Origin: an uncultured bacterium
GTDB taxonomy: Bacteria; Cyanobacteriota; Vampirovibrionia; Gastranaerophilales; Gastranaerophilaceae
Length of the DNA stretch: 9,916 bases
Direction of reading: 5' to 3'
Assembly: GCA_937894665.1 (NCBI GenBank)
Contig: CALAWF010000229.1
Span: 1 to 9,916, forward strand
The position numbers and the translations under genes are program-made. Numbering within the stretch: the first letter of the stretch is position 1; the number at the start of each line of letters is the position of its first letter. Positions 1 through 7,509 of this stretch are shown here, one piece after another. The notes under the pieces are model-generated. The model had not been told where the DNA came from and made no database searches. It saw only the letters and a list, made by a program, of their open reading frames with translations.

Positions 1-125
1 AGGATTTCTATGAACTTGAATCACCTTTGAATCCTTATGAAATAGAAAAGGGGTTTGTTCCACCACAATCATTTGCTTATATGGATAATTTTATAGAAAT
101 GAAAGAACAATTAAAATTCGCATAA
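1..125 (+). CDS. C-terminal end of an upstream gene (partial)
   Basis: An open frame enters from the left edge, is read in codons from position 3, and ends at TAA 123-125, giving 40 residues that finish in MKEQLKFA. The tail is rich in Pro, Phe, Tyr and Glu, with no motif that identifies a family. The stop is 13 nt before the ATG of the methyltransferase gene, and the AGAGG ribosome binding site of that gene lies in between, so the two are almost certainly co-transcribed. In restriction-type clusters this position is often held by a helicase or specificity-type subunit, but nothing in the 40 residues proves that. Confidence 0.75.
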   Translation, partial: DFYELESPLNPYEIEKGFVPPQSFAYMDNFIEMKEQLKFA

Positions 126-138
126 CAAGAGGAAAACA

Positions 139-3100
139 ATGATAAGAGATTTAAACGAAAAACTAGTATTTGATACTTTTAACTTTGAATATAATGAAGA
201 AAGGTTTAAGCTTTTCATTAGAGACTTATTGGTTGATGCGGATTTTACCAGCGAACAGCCATATAAACTTATTCAGAAAGAATACAAAGATTTTATAAAG
301 AGCTACAAAAGAATTTGTATGTACGAATATACAGATTCAGAATTTGCCGATACTAAAGTCATAGATGTCCTGGTCGTTAAATTAAAGAAAATAACATCGA
401 TTGAAAGAGCAAGAACAGCCCAAAGAAATTTTGTTGCAAGGTATTTAAACGGATGTCATGGTTATCAAAAAGATGCAGCTTTAGTTGCATTTATTTCGGA
501 AGATGATAACGGAAATATTTCCCCAGATTGGAGATTCTCTTTTATTCAGATGAATTATGTTACAAAGTTTGTTGAAACTCCAAATGGCAAGAAAAAATTA
601 AAAACAGAAATCGAATTATCCCCAGCAAAGAGGTTTTCTTTCCTTGTTGGTGCGAATGAATACACTCATACAGCACAGCAACAATTTTCTCATTGCCTTG
701 ATAAATCGGCTAATGGGGAGAAAATTACTATTAATGACTTAGTTCAAGCATTTGATATTGAAAAGGTTTCAAAAGAATTCTTTACAGAATATAAGAAGTT
801 GTATCTAAAGTTGGTAGAAGAATTAAAACGACTTTATAATTCAGATGAAAAGATATTTAATGACTTTAATGAACACAACATTAATATTGATGACTTTGCT
901 AAAAAGACAATGGGACAACTGGTATTTCTATACTTTATACAGAAAAAAGGTTGGCTTGGTGTTAAAGCTGATAATGACTGGGGTACTGGTGATAAGAAGT
1001 TCCTAAGAAAATTATTTGACAAAGCTCCAGAATTTAATGCTAATTATGACAATTTCTTCAACGATATATTAGAGCATTTGTTCTATGAAGCTCTTGCTTC
1101 TAATAGAGGAACTTCTTCATGGTTCAGCTTATTGAATTGCCGTATTCCATTCTTGAATGGTGGTTTGTTTGAACCAGTAAACGGATATGAATGGACTAAG
1201 ACGGATTTAACAATTGACAACAGTATATTCAAGGACATTTTTGATACTTTTGACCTTTATAATTTCACCGTTAAAGAAGATGAACCGTTAGAAAAAGAGG
1301 TTGCAATTGATCCAGAAATGTTGGGTAAAGTGTTTGAAAACTTGCTGCCAGAAAACATCAGAAAAGGTAATGGTGCGTTTTACACTCCTCGTGAAATCGT
1401 ACATTATATGTGTCAAGAAAGCCTTATAAATTATCTTTATAACAGAGTAAATATTAAACAGGTTGAATTATCCCCAGAAGAGAAGGCCGAACAACAGTCT
1501 TTATTCAAGAAGAAGAAAATAGATCAGTTGAAACTCACTCAAGATGTACTGGAAGAAATCATAACTAAAGAAGATATAGAATTCTTCATTAAAACTGGAA
1601 CTTCAACATATACAAATAAAACAAGGAAAATCAGTGTAGAACTCCCGGAATCAATAACTAATAATGCTCGGACTTTAGATAAAGCACTTTCAGAAATCAA
1701 AGTATGCGACCCTGCAATCGGTTCTGGAGCATTCCCTGTCGGAATGATGAATGAAATTGTTAGAGCAAGAGCAGCTTTAAGTGAATTTGTCGGAATTAAA
1801 GACCGTTCTATGTACGAATTAAAAAGGAATGCTATTGAGAATTCTATCTATGGTGTTGATATAGATGCAGGAGCAGTCGATATTGCTAAACTAAGGTTCT
1901 GGTTATCACTTGTTGTAGATGAAGAGGATATTAAAAACATCAAACCATTACCAAACCTTGATTATAAGATTATGCAAGGAAATTCACTTATAACAAGTTA
2001 CGAAGGAATCGACTTTGATGAAATCGTAGCAAATCAACCAGAAAGCAAACAGTTGGGCTTATTCTCCAGTGCAAGTGAAAAGATAACAGATAAAATATCT
2101 TTGAAGCAGCAAGAGTTCTTGAAAACCCCTTATGCTGCAAGGAAAGGTGAGTTAAAACAAGAAATAGAGGACTTAATAGTTGAGCTTGTTAAAACTAAGT
2201 TTGAAGAAAAAGCCGAAAAAGAAGGTCATTCAAAGAATTTTTACGAAGAAACTATTCGACACTTTGCTCAGAATAAAGAAAACCGAAACTTCTTTCCATG
2301 GAAACTTTTCTTTGCTGATGCATTTGAAAACGGTGGATTTGACGTTGTAATTGGCAATCCTCCATATGTTGATTCAGAAACAATGGTACGGTCAATGCCA
2401 ATCGAAAGAGAGATGTACTCAAATAAATTTGCTTCAGCAAAAGGAAATTGGGATTTATTTATTGTATTCTGTGAATTATCATTACTCATAGGAAAAACTA
2501 GGAGTACAAATTCTTTCATAATTCCTAATAAGATACTTGCAGCAAAATATTCAGAGGGAATTAGAAAAATATTCAGCCGTAAAGATATTATTGAAATCAG
2601 AGATTATTCAAGAATTAATGTTTTTAAGGAAGCTGCTGTATACCCAATAGTTTACGTACTCAACAACAGTTCCACATTTAAACATGATGTTTTAATGACA
2701 AAAATTAATGAATCTTATGATATTGCAAATCAAAACATTATTAAAACGGAGGCTTTTTATAATGATATATTATGGGATAAATATTTCCAAGATGATGCGT
2801 CTGTTCAAATCTTGATAAAGGTTTCTGAACGAACACCATTATCAATTAATAAAAATTTCAATATTACTGCTGCGGCAACAGTAAATGAAGCCTATCAAAT
2901 AAAAGAAGTTTTAGAAAATTCCAATACTTATAATAGTGATGAATATTGTAAATTTGTTAATTCTGGAACAATAGATAAATATCGAATTCTGTGGGGTATA
3001 AAACCTATGCAATATATTAAAGGACGTTATGCGACCCCAATTATTAGAAAAAAGAATCTTAACAAAATAAATGCAGTACGTCTAAGACAAGCAAATTCTC

Positions 3101-3561
3101 CCAAAATTATAATAGCTGGGATGACAAAGGAAATAGAAGCATTTTATGATTCTGGGAATTGTCTAGCGGCAAAATCAACAACAATAATTTGTGGTGAAGC
3201 CGTAGAATTAAAATGTTTAACAGGGTTACTAAATTCCAAATTACTTTCATGGTGGTATAAAATAAATTACAACTCATTAAAGATGTCTGGAGAAGCTCTA
3301 GGCTTTGGAAGCAACGAGGTAGGAAGTATTCCTATATGTAAAATTAAGAAAACGCAACAAGATATAATTAATAAATTGGTTGATAAGATTTTAGAATTAA
3401 ACTCTTCTATTAATATACAGAAACAGCAAGCCGTAAGCGAATATGAAAATCAAATAGATATAATGGTTTACAAACTGTACGATTTAACATATTCAGAAGT
3501 GAAAACAATTGACCCAGAATTCTTAATGTCTGAAGATGAATATAATGGGTTCAAATTTTAA
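139..3561 (+). CDS. Eco57I-class adenine-specific DNA methyltransferase, type IIG/defence-system-like
   Basis: This 1140-residue protein is predicted to transfer methyl groups from S-adenosylmethionine to the N6 of adenine. Visible motifs, in order, are FYTPREIV (residues 414-421, motif X region), the SAM-binding DPAIGSGAF (524-532, motif I), YGVDID (571-576, motif II) and the catalytic NPPY (740-743, motif IV). This gamma-like order, with a long C-terminal part holding an LLNSKL stretch and SIPICKI near residue 1064, matches Eco57I/type IIG and BREX-PglX-like enzymes, in which the C-terminal part recognises the target. The first 200 residues contain a VIDVLVVKLKK strand followed by ERARTAQRNF, the place where a PD-(D/E)XK nuclease would sit, but a clean D...ExK triad is not evident. 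Cleavage activity is therefore uncertain. ATG 139 is preceded by AGAGG at 128-132. The gene is second in a + strand operon, and the 281-residue gene follows after 9 nt. The target site cannot be read from sequence. Confidence 0.88.
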   Translation: MIRDLNEKLVFDTFNFEYNEERFKLFIRDLLVDADFTSEQPYKLIQKEYKDFIKSYKRICMYEYTDSEFADTKVIDVLVVKLKKITSIERARTAQRNFVARYLNGCHGYQKDAALVAFISEDDNGNISPDWRFSFIQMNYVTKFVETPNGKKKLKTEIELSPAKRFSFLVGANEYTHTAQQQFSHCLDKSANGEKITINDLVQAFDIEKVSKEFFTEYKKLYLKLVEELKRLYNSDEKIFNDFNEHNINIDDFAKKTMGQLVFLYFIQKKGWLGVKADNDWGTGDKKFLRKLFDKAPEFNANYDNFFNDILEHLFYEALASNRGTSSWFSLLNCRIPFLNGGLFEPVNGYEWTKTDLTIDNSIFKDIFDTFDLYNFTVKEDEPLEKEVAIDPEMLGKVFENLLPENIRKGNGAFYTPREIVHYMCQESLINYLYNRVNIKQVELSPEEKAEQQSLFKKKKIDQLKLTQDVLEEIITKEDIEFFIKTGTSTYTNKTRKISVELPESITNNARTLDKALSEIKVCDPAIGSGAFPVGMMNEIVRARAALSEFVGIKDRSMYELKRNAIENSIYGVDIDAGAVDIAKLRFWLSLVVDEEDIKNIKPLPNLDYKIMQGNSLITSYEGIDFDEIVANQPESKQLGLFSSASEKITDKISLKQQEFLKTPYAARKGELKQEIEDLIVELVKTKFEEKAEKEGHSKNFYEETIRHFAQNKENRNFFPWKLFFADAFENGGFDVVIGNPPYVDSETMVRSMPIEREMYSNKFASAKGNWDLFIVFCELSLLIGKTRSTNSFIIPNKILAAKYSEGIRKIFSRKDIIEIRDYSRINVFKEAAVYPIVYVLNNSSTFKHDVLMTKINESYDIANQNIIKTEAFYNDILWDKYFQDDASVQILIKVSERTPLSINKNFNITAAATVNEAYQIKEVLENSNTYNSDEYCKFVNSGTIDKYRILWGIKPMQYIKGRYATPIIRKKNLNKINAVRLRQANSPKIIIAGMTKEIEAFYDSGNCLAAKSTTIICGEAVELKCLTGLLNSKLLSWWYKINYNSLKMSGEALGFGSNEVGSIPICKIKKTQQDIINKLVDKILELNSSINIQKQQAVSEYENQIDIMVYKLYDLTYSEVKTIDPEFLMSEDEYNGFKF

Positions 3562-3570
3562 GGAGAAATT

Positions 3571-4416
3571 ATGCAATTTCAATATTATAGATTCTTTTTA
3601 AGTCCTATAGACGGAAATTTGTTTACTCAGATTCCGAATTCCAAAGAAAATGCCTTAAAATATATATTTAATAATGATTACGAGGGATTTTATAGAGGAA
3701 TAACATATTCTATATGCAAGGAAAAGACAATTGATGATATGTTATTATATCGCATTGCAAAACACACATCCATTCAAATAAATAAATCTCCAGAAGAACA
3801 TTTTGAGTGTGAACATGTAGACCATTGGCCCAATGTATCAATGGTGATAGGCATAAATCCAGAAATTAATGATACCTACGGGCAAATTATTGCAGTTGAA
3901 GTAAAAAAAAACGTAATTAATAACCCTATAACAATATTAAGACGTTGGGCTGATAAAGTAAATGAAAACTTGGCGGTATATGGTTATGTATTATCTATAA
4001 ATCCGATTACTACTGAGAAAAATTTTTGGGCAATTGTTGATAAATATAAAAATGAAATTGAAGAAGTTGTTTTTGAATATTCTATGCCGAATCTTTTTAA
4101 TACAGGAGATACATTGGAAGAAGAGTTAAAAGCAGCTAATCAAAGTACCAATGCTTCAAAAGCTGCATTGACACTTTCTAATAAAGTGGGAACGCTTAAT
4201 TTATCAGAAGATAATACTCTTTTAAAACAAACTGCTGAGTATATAGAAAATGGAGGAGGAGAATTCAAACTAAAACGCAAAGGTGTACAAACATACATAA
4301 TGAGTGCTTCAAAAATAAAAACACAGAGATTTGAAATAGAAAATCTTTATGTTGAATCTCAAGAAGGTCGTACTTTAAAACAAATGTTAAAAGATATATT
4401 GAGTATGGGGGAATAA
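3571..4416 (+). CDS. Unrecognised 281-residue soluble protein, possible defence accessory
   Basis: I do not recognise this family with confidence. The protein has no signal peptide or membrane segment. Its N-terminal half alternates predicted strands and helices and carries ECEHVDHWPN (residues 79-88) followed by a strand ending AVEVKK, with E110 and K112 in an ExK arrangement. That recalls nuclease folds of the PD-(D/E)XK type but is not proof of one. The C-terminal half reads VVFEYSMPNLF, then a helical region with many Asn and Thr, then GGGEFKLKRKG. A strong AAGGAG at 3560-3565, overlapping the stop codon of the methyltransferase gene, lies 5 nt before the ATG. The stop overlaps the next start by one base (TAATG), so this protein and the following membrane protein are probably made in a coupled ratio. 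Role as cytosolic partner of that membrane protein is inference. Confidence 0.8.
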   Translation: MQFQYYRFFLSPIDGNLFTQIPNSKENALKYIFNNDYEGFYRGITYSICKEKTIDDMLLYRIAKHTSIQINKSPEEHFECEHVDHWPNVSMVIGINPEINDTYGQIIAVEVKKNVINNPITILRRWADKVNENLAVYGYVLSINPITTEKNFWAIVDKYKNEIEEVVFEYSMPNLFNTGDTLEEELKAANQSTNASKAALTLSNKVGTLNLSEDNTLLKQTAEYIENGGGEFKLKRKGVQTYIMSASKIKTQRFEIENLYVESQEGRTLKQMLKDILSMGE

Positions 4417-4841
4417 TGAAGAAACTTATTTGTATAAGTTGCACGATATTAGTTGTTATTGTATTGCCATGCATACTTTTGTATCACTATGGTTCACATA
4501 TCTATTTAGATAAATTTTTTAGTGAACAAATGATTCCATTAATGGGTACAATAATGGCACTGAACTTTGCCATTGCCACATCTTTACAAGCAATGCTCTA
4601 TAATATTGAACAATTTACTAAAGAAGTTACTTTTAAAAAAACTCGTAACGAAATTGTAGAGGATCTTATCTTTATGATTATATTGTTCATAATTGCGTTT
4701 ATTCTACAAGTATGTGCCGTTCCAATAAGAAAACTTTATACTTATGGCTTCATTTGCCTTAAATTACTATTATTTTTTCTTAACTTCTACGTTATGTACG
4801 ATCTAAATAGAGCATTATTTTCTATACACAAAAACAAATAA
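4416..4841 (+). CDS. Small membrane protein with about four transmembrane segments
   Basis: The 141 residues are mostly hydrophobic. Likely membrane segments are residues 4-23, about 40-61, 84-103 and 109-128. A charged stretch around 66-83 (EQFTKEVTFKKTRNE) separates the two hairpins, and a basic tail ends the protein. The Lys-Lys start and lack of a cleavage site argue for an inner-membrane protein rather than a secreted one. The ATG overlaps the TAA of the previous gene by one base, and the GGGG run at 4407-4410 lies at a suitable distance to act as ribosome binding site. No family is recognised. Pairing of a soluble protein with a small multi-pass membrane protein next to a methyltransferase is a layout seen in abortive-infection modules, where the membrane protein is the killer. 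That role is inferred only. Confidence 0.8.
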   Translation: MKKLICISCTILVVIVLPCILLYHYGSHIYLDKFFSEQMIPLMGTIMALNFAIATSLQAMLYNIEQFTKEVTFKKTRNEIVEDLIFMIILFIIAFILQVCAVPIRKLYTYGFICLKLLLFFLNFYVMYDLNRALFSIHKNK

Positions 4842-5011
4842 AACACCCTATGTGCACAAAAAGTTTAGTAATTGTTATTGCATAGTACTACTTTGATATA
4901 AAAATGATTCTATTTAACTTTAATTGCGTCTCTTTGTAACAAAATCCCATTTAAGGCCCTGACAAATTTCCCAAATGCGTTAAGCTGTAGATGCAATAGA
5001 GGTAATTTGTT
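4842..5011 (+). promoter_or_regulatory. Spacer and leader of the AAA ATPase gene
   Basis: This 170-nt gap separates the left operon from the AAA gene and holds no gene. A possible promoter is TTGTTA (4873-4878) with TATAAA about 19 nt further on (4896-4903 region), weak in spacing. No clear terminator hairpin follows the 4841 stop. The octamer TATTGCAT at 4876-4883 is the exact inverse complement of ATGCAATA at 4991-4998, which overlaps the start of the Shine-Dalgarno region, so the leader could fold back on itself or carry a paired operator. Confidence 0.35.
4992..5003 (+). repeat. 12-nt element over the AAA gene ribosome binding site, left arm
   Basis: TGCAATAGAGGT contains the AGAGG Shine-Dalgarno sequence that sits 9 nt before ATG 5012. 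Its perfect inverse complement lies at 7020-7031, 23 nt past the stop of the same gene. In the mRNA the two arms could pair over 12 bp and hide the ribosome binding site. As DNA they form inverted repeats flanking one gene. Confidence 0.6.
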
Positions 5012-6997
5012 ATGAATAATTTTGAAAAACGTTTATTATTGGACTACTTGGACAAGCTTTGCTGTCAGATTGACTACAATTCCTACAACTTCGACAGTTT
5101 CTTTGATTCTTTTTTGGAAAAATTCAGGGTTAAGAAAAGCAATTTTAACTTTGATTCAGATGGTTGTTTGGAAATTGAAACAATCAAAGACAAGAAAGCT
5201 TTCGTAAAAGATTTGAAAGTTGTAATCAAGAAACTTAAAGCAGAAATTAAACCTATACAAACACCCGTTGAAAAACGTCTTTGTTTAATTCAAAAAATCT
5301 TTAATATGAATGATAAGGAAATGGCTATTTTTACTTATGCTCTTGTTAAAGAATTGAACAAAGTTTTTTCACAATTTGATAGCTGCTTGTATGGTTATGG
5401 TATAGATAATTTTTGTAGATTTTATCTTGGAATCAGATATGGTGAAAAAGATAGGTTACTGGACAGCCTTTATTTTAAAAATCTAATTCCTAAACGAAAT
5501 AATGTTTCTATAAATTCAAATATGTTAAAAATCTTTGATTCTCCAAACTGTAATACGGTTGAAAAGATAACTTCTACACTTTTAGGGGAACCCGAAAAAT
5601 CTTCTCTTACGCTAAACGATTTTTCACATATTAAAGACAAGCAGGAAAAAGTTTTAAAAATCCTAAAATCTGCCGTTAAAACAAATGCTAAAGGTGTGAA
5701 TATACTTTTGCATGGTCATGTTGGAACTGGCAAAAGTGAGTTTTCAAGACTTATTGCAAATGTTTCTAATATCCCATTGTATGCCGTCAAAACAGAAGAT
5801 TCTTATGGGGAAGAAGCTAAAAGAACAGAAAGATTGGCAGATTTGTATGCAAAACAACAAATATTATCCCGAATCGGTAATGCTTGTATTCTTTTTGATG
5901 AAGCAGAAGATGTCTTGAATCGTGGATTTGGTTCAGATGGTACAGCTTCAAAAGGTTATTTAAACAAGATTATTGAAACAACTCCTGTTCCTGTTATTTG
6001 GACAACAAATAATATTTATGACGTTGATCCGGCATTTTTAAGAAGAATGACTTATTGTATTGAGTTCGAAAAACTTTCAGAAGATTCAAGACTAAATATT
6101 TGGAACCGAGTGCTAAAAAAGAACGAATTAACTGTATCTAAGGAAAAAGTTGAAGAATTAAACAAGAATTATGATATTCCTCCAGCATTAATCAATAATG
6201 CAGTAAAAACAACCAAAATGATTAACGGTTCAGTTGATGATTTTGAGGAACTTATTGAAAATGTTGCTAAGGTTGTGGATAAGAAAAAAGTTGTGAAACA
6301 ACAGCCTAAAAAGAGTATGGGTGATTACAATGTTGATTTAATCAATGCCAATATGGATATTAATGCTCTCACTGAAAAGATTAAATCTTCTAATAAACTT
6401 AACTTTTCAATGTGTCTTTATGGAGAACCCGGAACGTCTAAAAGCTCTTATGCAAGATACTTAGCAGAACAACTTGGAATTGAAGTTTTGCTAAAACGTG
6501 CAAGTGATTTAATTTCACCGTATGTTGGAGAAACAGAACAGAATATTGCATCAGCATTCAGTGAAGCAAAATCTAAAAAAGCTATGCTAATATTTGACGA
6601 AGCTGATACTTTCTTGCAAGACCGAAATAATGCAGTGAGAAGTTGGGAAGTTGCACAAGTAAATGAAATGCTGACTCAGATGGAAGCTGCTGAGTATCCG
6701 TTTATTTGCACAACTAACTTACTTGATACCTTAGATGAAGCAAGTTTAAGAAGATTTACTTTTAAGATTAGATTTGACTTTTTGACACAAAAACAAGCTA
6801 ATATTGCTATGTACTACTTTTTGGGAATTAAAGATTCTAACTTGCAACTAAAAGGTCTAACTTCCGGTGATTTTGCTACTGTTAAAAAGAAAGTAGATTT
6901 CTTAGGAACCACAGATGTTGAAGAAATAATAAAAATGCTGTCTGAAGAAGTTAAGGTTAAAAAGTCTTCTGAACTCAAAAATACAATCGGATTTTAA
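5012..6997 (+). CDS. Tandem AAA-domain ATPase
   Basis: The 661-residue protein has a helical N-terminal region of about 200 residues followed by two AAA modules. Module 1 has Walker A GHVGTGKS (235-242, K241), Walker B ILFDEAED with D296 and E297, and an arginine-finger-like FLRRM (342-346). Module 2 has GEPGTSKS (471-478, K477), Walker B LIFDEADTF with D529 and E530, SWEVAQVNEML, and SLRRF (578-582). This is the CDC48/SpoVK-like group of AAA proteins, usually hexameric machines that unfold or remodel proteins using ATP. In module 2 the usual Gly before the Walker A Lys is Ser. There is no protease domain and none is encoded nearby. The start ATG is supported by AGAGG at 4998-5002. The gene stands alone on the + strand and faces the right-hand block. 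Its substrate is unknown, and a role in defence is inferred only from neighbours. Confidence 0.88.
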   Translation: MNNFEKRLLLDYLDKLCCQIDYNSYNFDSFFDSFLEKFRVKKSNFNFDSDGCLEIETIKDKKAFVKDLKVVIKKLKAEIKPIQTPVEKRLCLIQKIFNMNDKEMAIFTYALVKELNKVFSQFDSCLYGYGIDNFCRFYLGIRYGEKDRLLDSLYFKNLIPKRNNVSINSNMLKIFDSPNCNTVEKITSTLLGEPEKSSLTLNDFSHIKDKQEKVLKILKSAVKTNAKGVNILLHGHVGTGKSEFSRLIANVSNIPLYAVKTEDSYGEEAKRTERLADLYAKQQILSRIGNACILFDEAEDVLNRGFGSDGTASKGYLNKIIETTPVPVIWTTNNIYDVDPAFLRRMTYCIEFEKLSEDSRLNIWNRVLKKNELTVSKEKVEELNKNYDIPPALINNAVKTTKMINGSVDDFEELIENVAKVVDKKKVVKQQPKKSMGDYNVDLINANMDINALTEKIKSSNKLNFSMCLYGEPGTSKSSYARYLAEQLGIEVLLKRASDLISPYVGETEQNIASAFSEAKSKKAMLIFDEADTFLQDRNNAVRSWEVAQVNEMLTQMEAAEYPFICTTNLLDTLDEASLRRFTFKIRFDFLTQKQANIAMYYFLGIKDSNLQLKGLTSGDFATVKKKVDFLGTTDVEEIIKMLSEEVKVKKSSELKNTIGF

Positions 6998-7004
6998 ACA
7001 AGCC

Positions 7005-7053
7005 CACCCACATTCCATCACCTCTATTGCAATGTGGAGTGTGGTGTTGGGTG
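7005..7053 (+). terminator. Imperfect GC-rich hairpin after the AAA ATPase gene
   Basis: CACCCA (7005-7010) pairs with TGGGTG (7048-7053), and CATTCC (7011-7016) with GGAGTG (7036-7041, one G-T pair), with six unpaired bases on the right side. The 19-nt apical loop contains the 12-nt element at 7020-7031. The T-run after it is short (GGTTTCT), so efficient termination is doubtful. Within 8 nt of the AAA stop, it is most likely the 3' end structure of that mRNA. Confidence 0.4.
7020..7031 (-). repeat. 12-nt element after the AAA gene, right arm
   Basis: ACCTCTATTGCA is the perfect inverse complement of the ribosome-binding-site element at 4992-5003. It sits in the loop of the 7005-7053 hairpin, a position suited to loop-to-leader pairing. 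Confidence 0.6.
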
Positions 7054-7283
7054 TGGTTTCTAAACTAAACTAATAATTTTCTCAACTACCTAAAACAAGT
7101 ACGTTTTTACATTTCTGACCAAAATAATTTTCTGGTAGTTTTCTTTGAAAAATGAACTTATTTTTCCTTTTTTTAGCTAAAAATAGACGACAGCAAAACA
7201 GATTTCCGGCAATTACTATTTGTTTTTAAAACAATAATTTATGCAGGAGGGAAAACTAGGCTAACGAAGTTTAATCTAACTTA

Positions 7284-7301
7284 GTGGCAAGATTGTGGCA
7301 A
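7284..7301 (+). repeat. Two direct GTGGCAA repeats, 11 nt apart
   Basis: GTGGCAA occurs at 7284-7290 and 7295-7301, one helical turn apart, and again at 7486-7492. An inverted version (GGCCACTAA) lies at 7395-7403. Short direct repeats at helical spacing resemble arm-type sites bound by tyrosine recombinases of integrative elements. No integrase gene is in the window, so this remains a candidate. Confidence 0.4.
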
Positions 7302-7395
7302 AAATCCGGCATTAATGCGGAACATTCCTAAAAACTCTGAATATTAACCTAATAAAATCTTTATCCTGTTACTATAATAAAATATCCACAGAGAG

Positions 7396-7490
7396 GCCAC
7401 TAACGCGAGTTTGCAGGTGTATTCAAGTGCATTAGTAAGTTTCCCTACAATTAGAACTCTAATTCTCTTAAAACTCGCGTGAGTAGTGGC
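7396..7490. repeat. Large imperfect inverted repeat, candidate recombination or attachment site
   Basis: The left arm GCCACTAACGCGAGTTT (7396-7412) is the inverse complement of the right arm at 7471-7490 except for three extra bases in the right arm (AAACTCGCGT, then GAG, then TAGTGGC with one shared T). The interior holds a small perfect hairpin, AATTAG-AACT-CTAATT (7449-7464). The CGCG core stands out in AT-rich surroundings. It begins 20 nt past the stop of the minus-strand membrane protein gene, so it could also serve as a 3' end structure, though no U-tract follows on that strand. Confidence 0.45.
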
Positions 7491-7509
7491 AAAAGGAGAA
7501 GCAAGATTC

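Larger units (their letters stand above)
6998..7509. other. 512-nt spacer between converging genes, no gene seen
   Basis: Both strands are broken by frequent stops, and no frame has a plausible start with ribosome binding site and family-like sequence. An isolated strong AGGAGGG at 7244-7250 leads only to a seven-codon frame (ATG 7241 to TAA), so it may be a relic. Other contents are an imperfect hairpin after the AAA gene (7005-7053), a 7-bp stem AACTACC/GGTAGTT (7084-7090 with 7134-7140), a repeated TCCGGCA (7205-7211 and 7305-7311, exactly 100 nt apart), GTGGCAA repeats and a large inverted repeat near 7396-7490. Confidence 0.6.

Noticed and set aside
5022..5918. Short open frames inside the AAA gene on the same strand
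   Set aside because: They are out-of-frame shadows of a well-supported coding region with clear AAA motifs.
7084..7140. AACTACC/GGTAGTT stem as a structured RNA or terminator
   Set aside because: Only 7 bp closing a 43-nt loop, with no promoter or supporting inner stems.
7449..7464. AATTAG-AACT-CTAATT as a terminator for the minus-strand operon
   Set aside because: The 6-bp stem is almost all A-T and no U-tract follows on either strand.
7284..7492. GTGGCAA repeats as a CRISPR array
   Set aside because: Units are only 7 nt, spacing is irregular and orientation is mixed; no cas genes are present.
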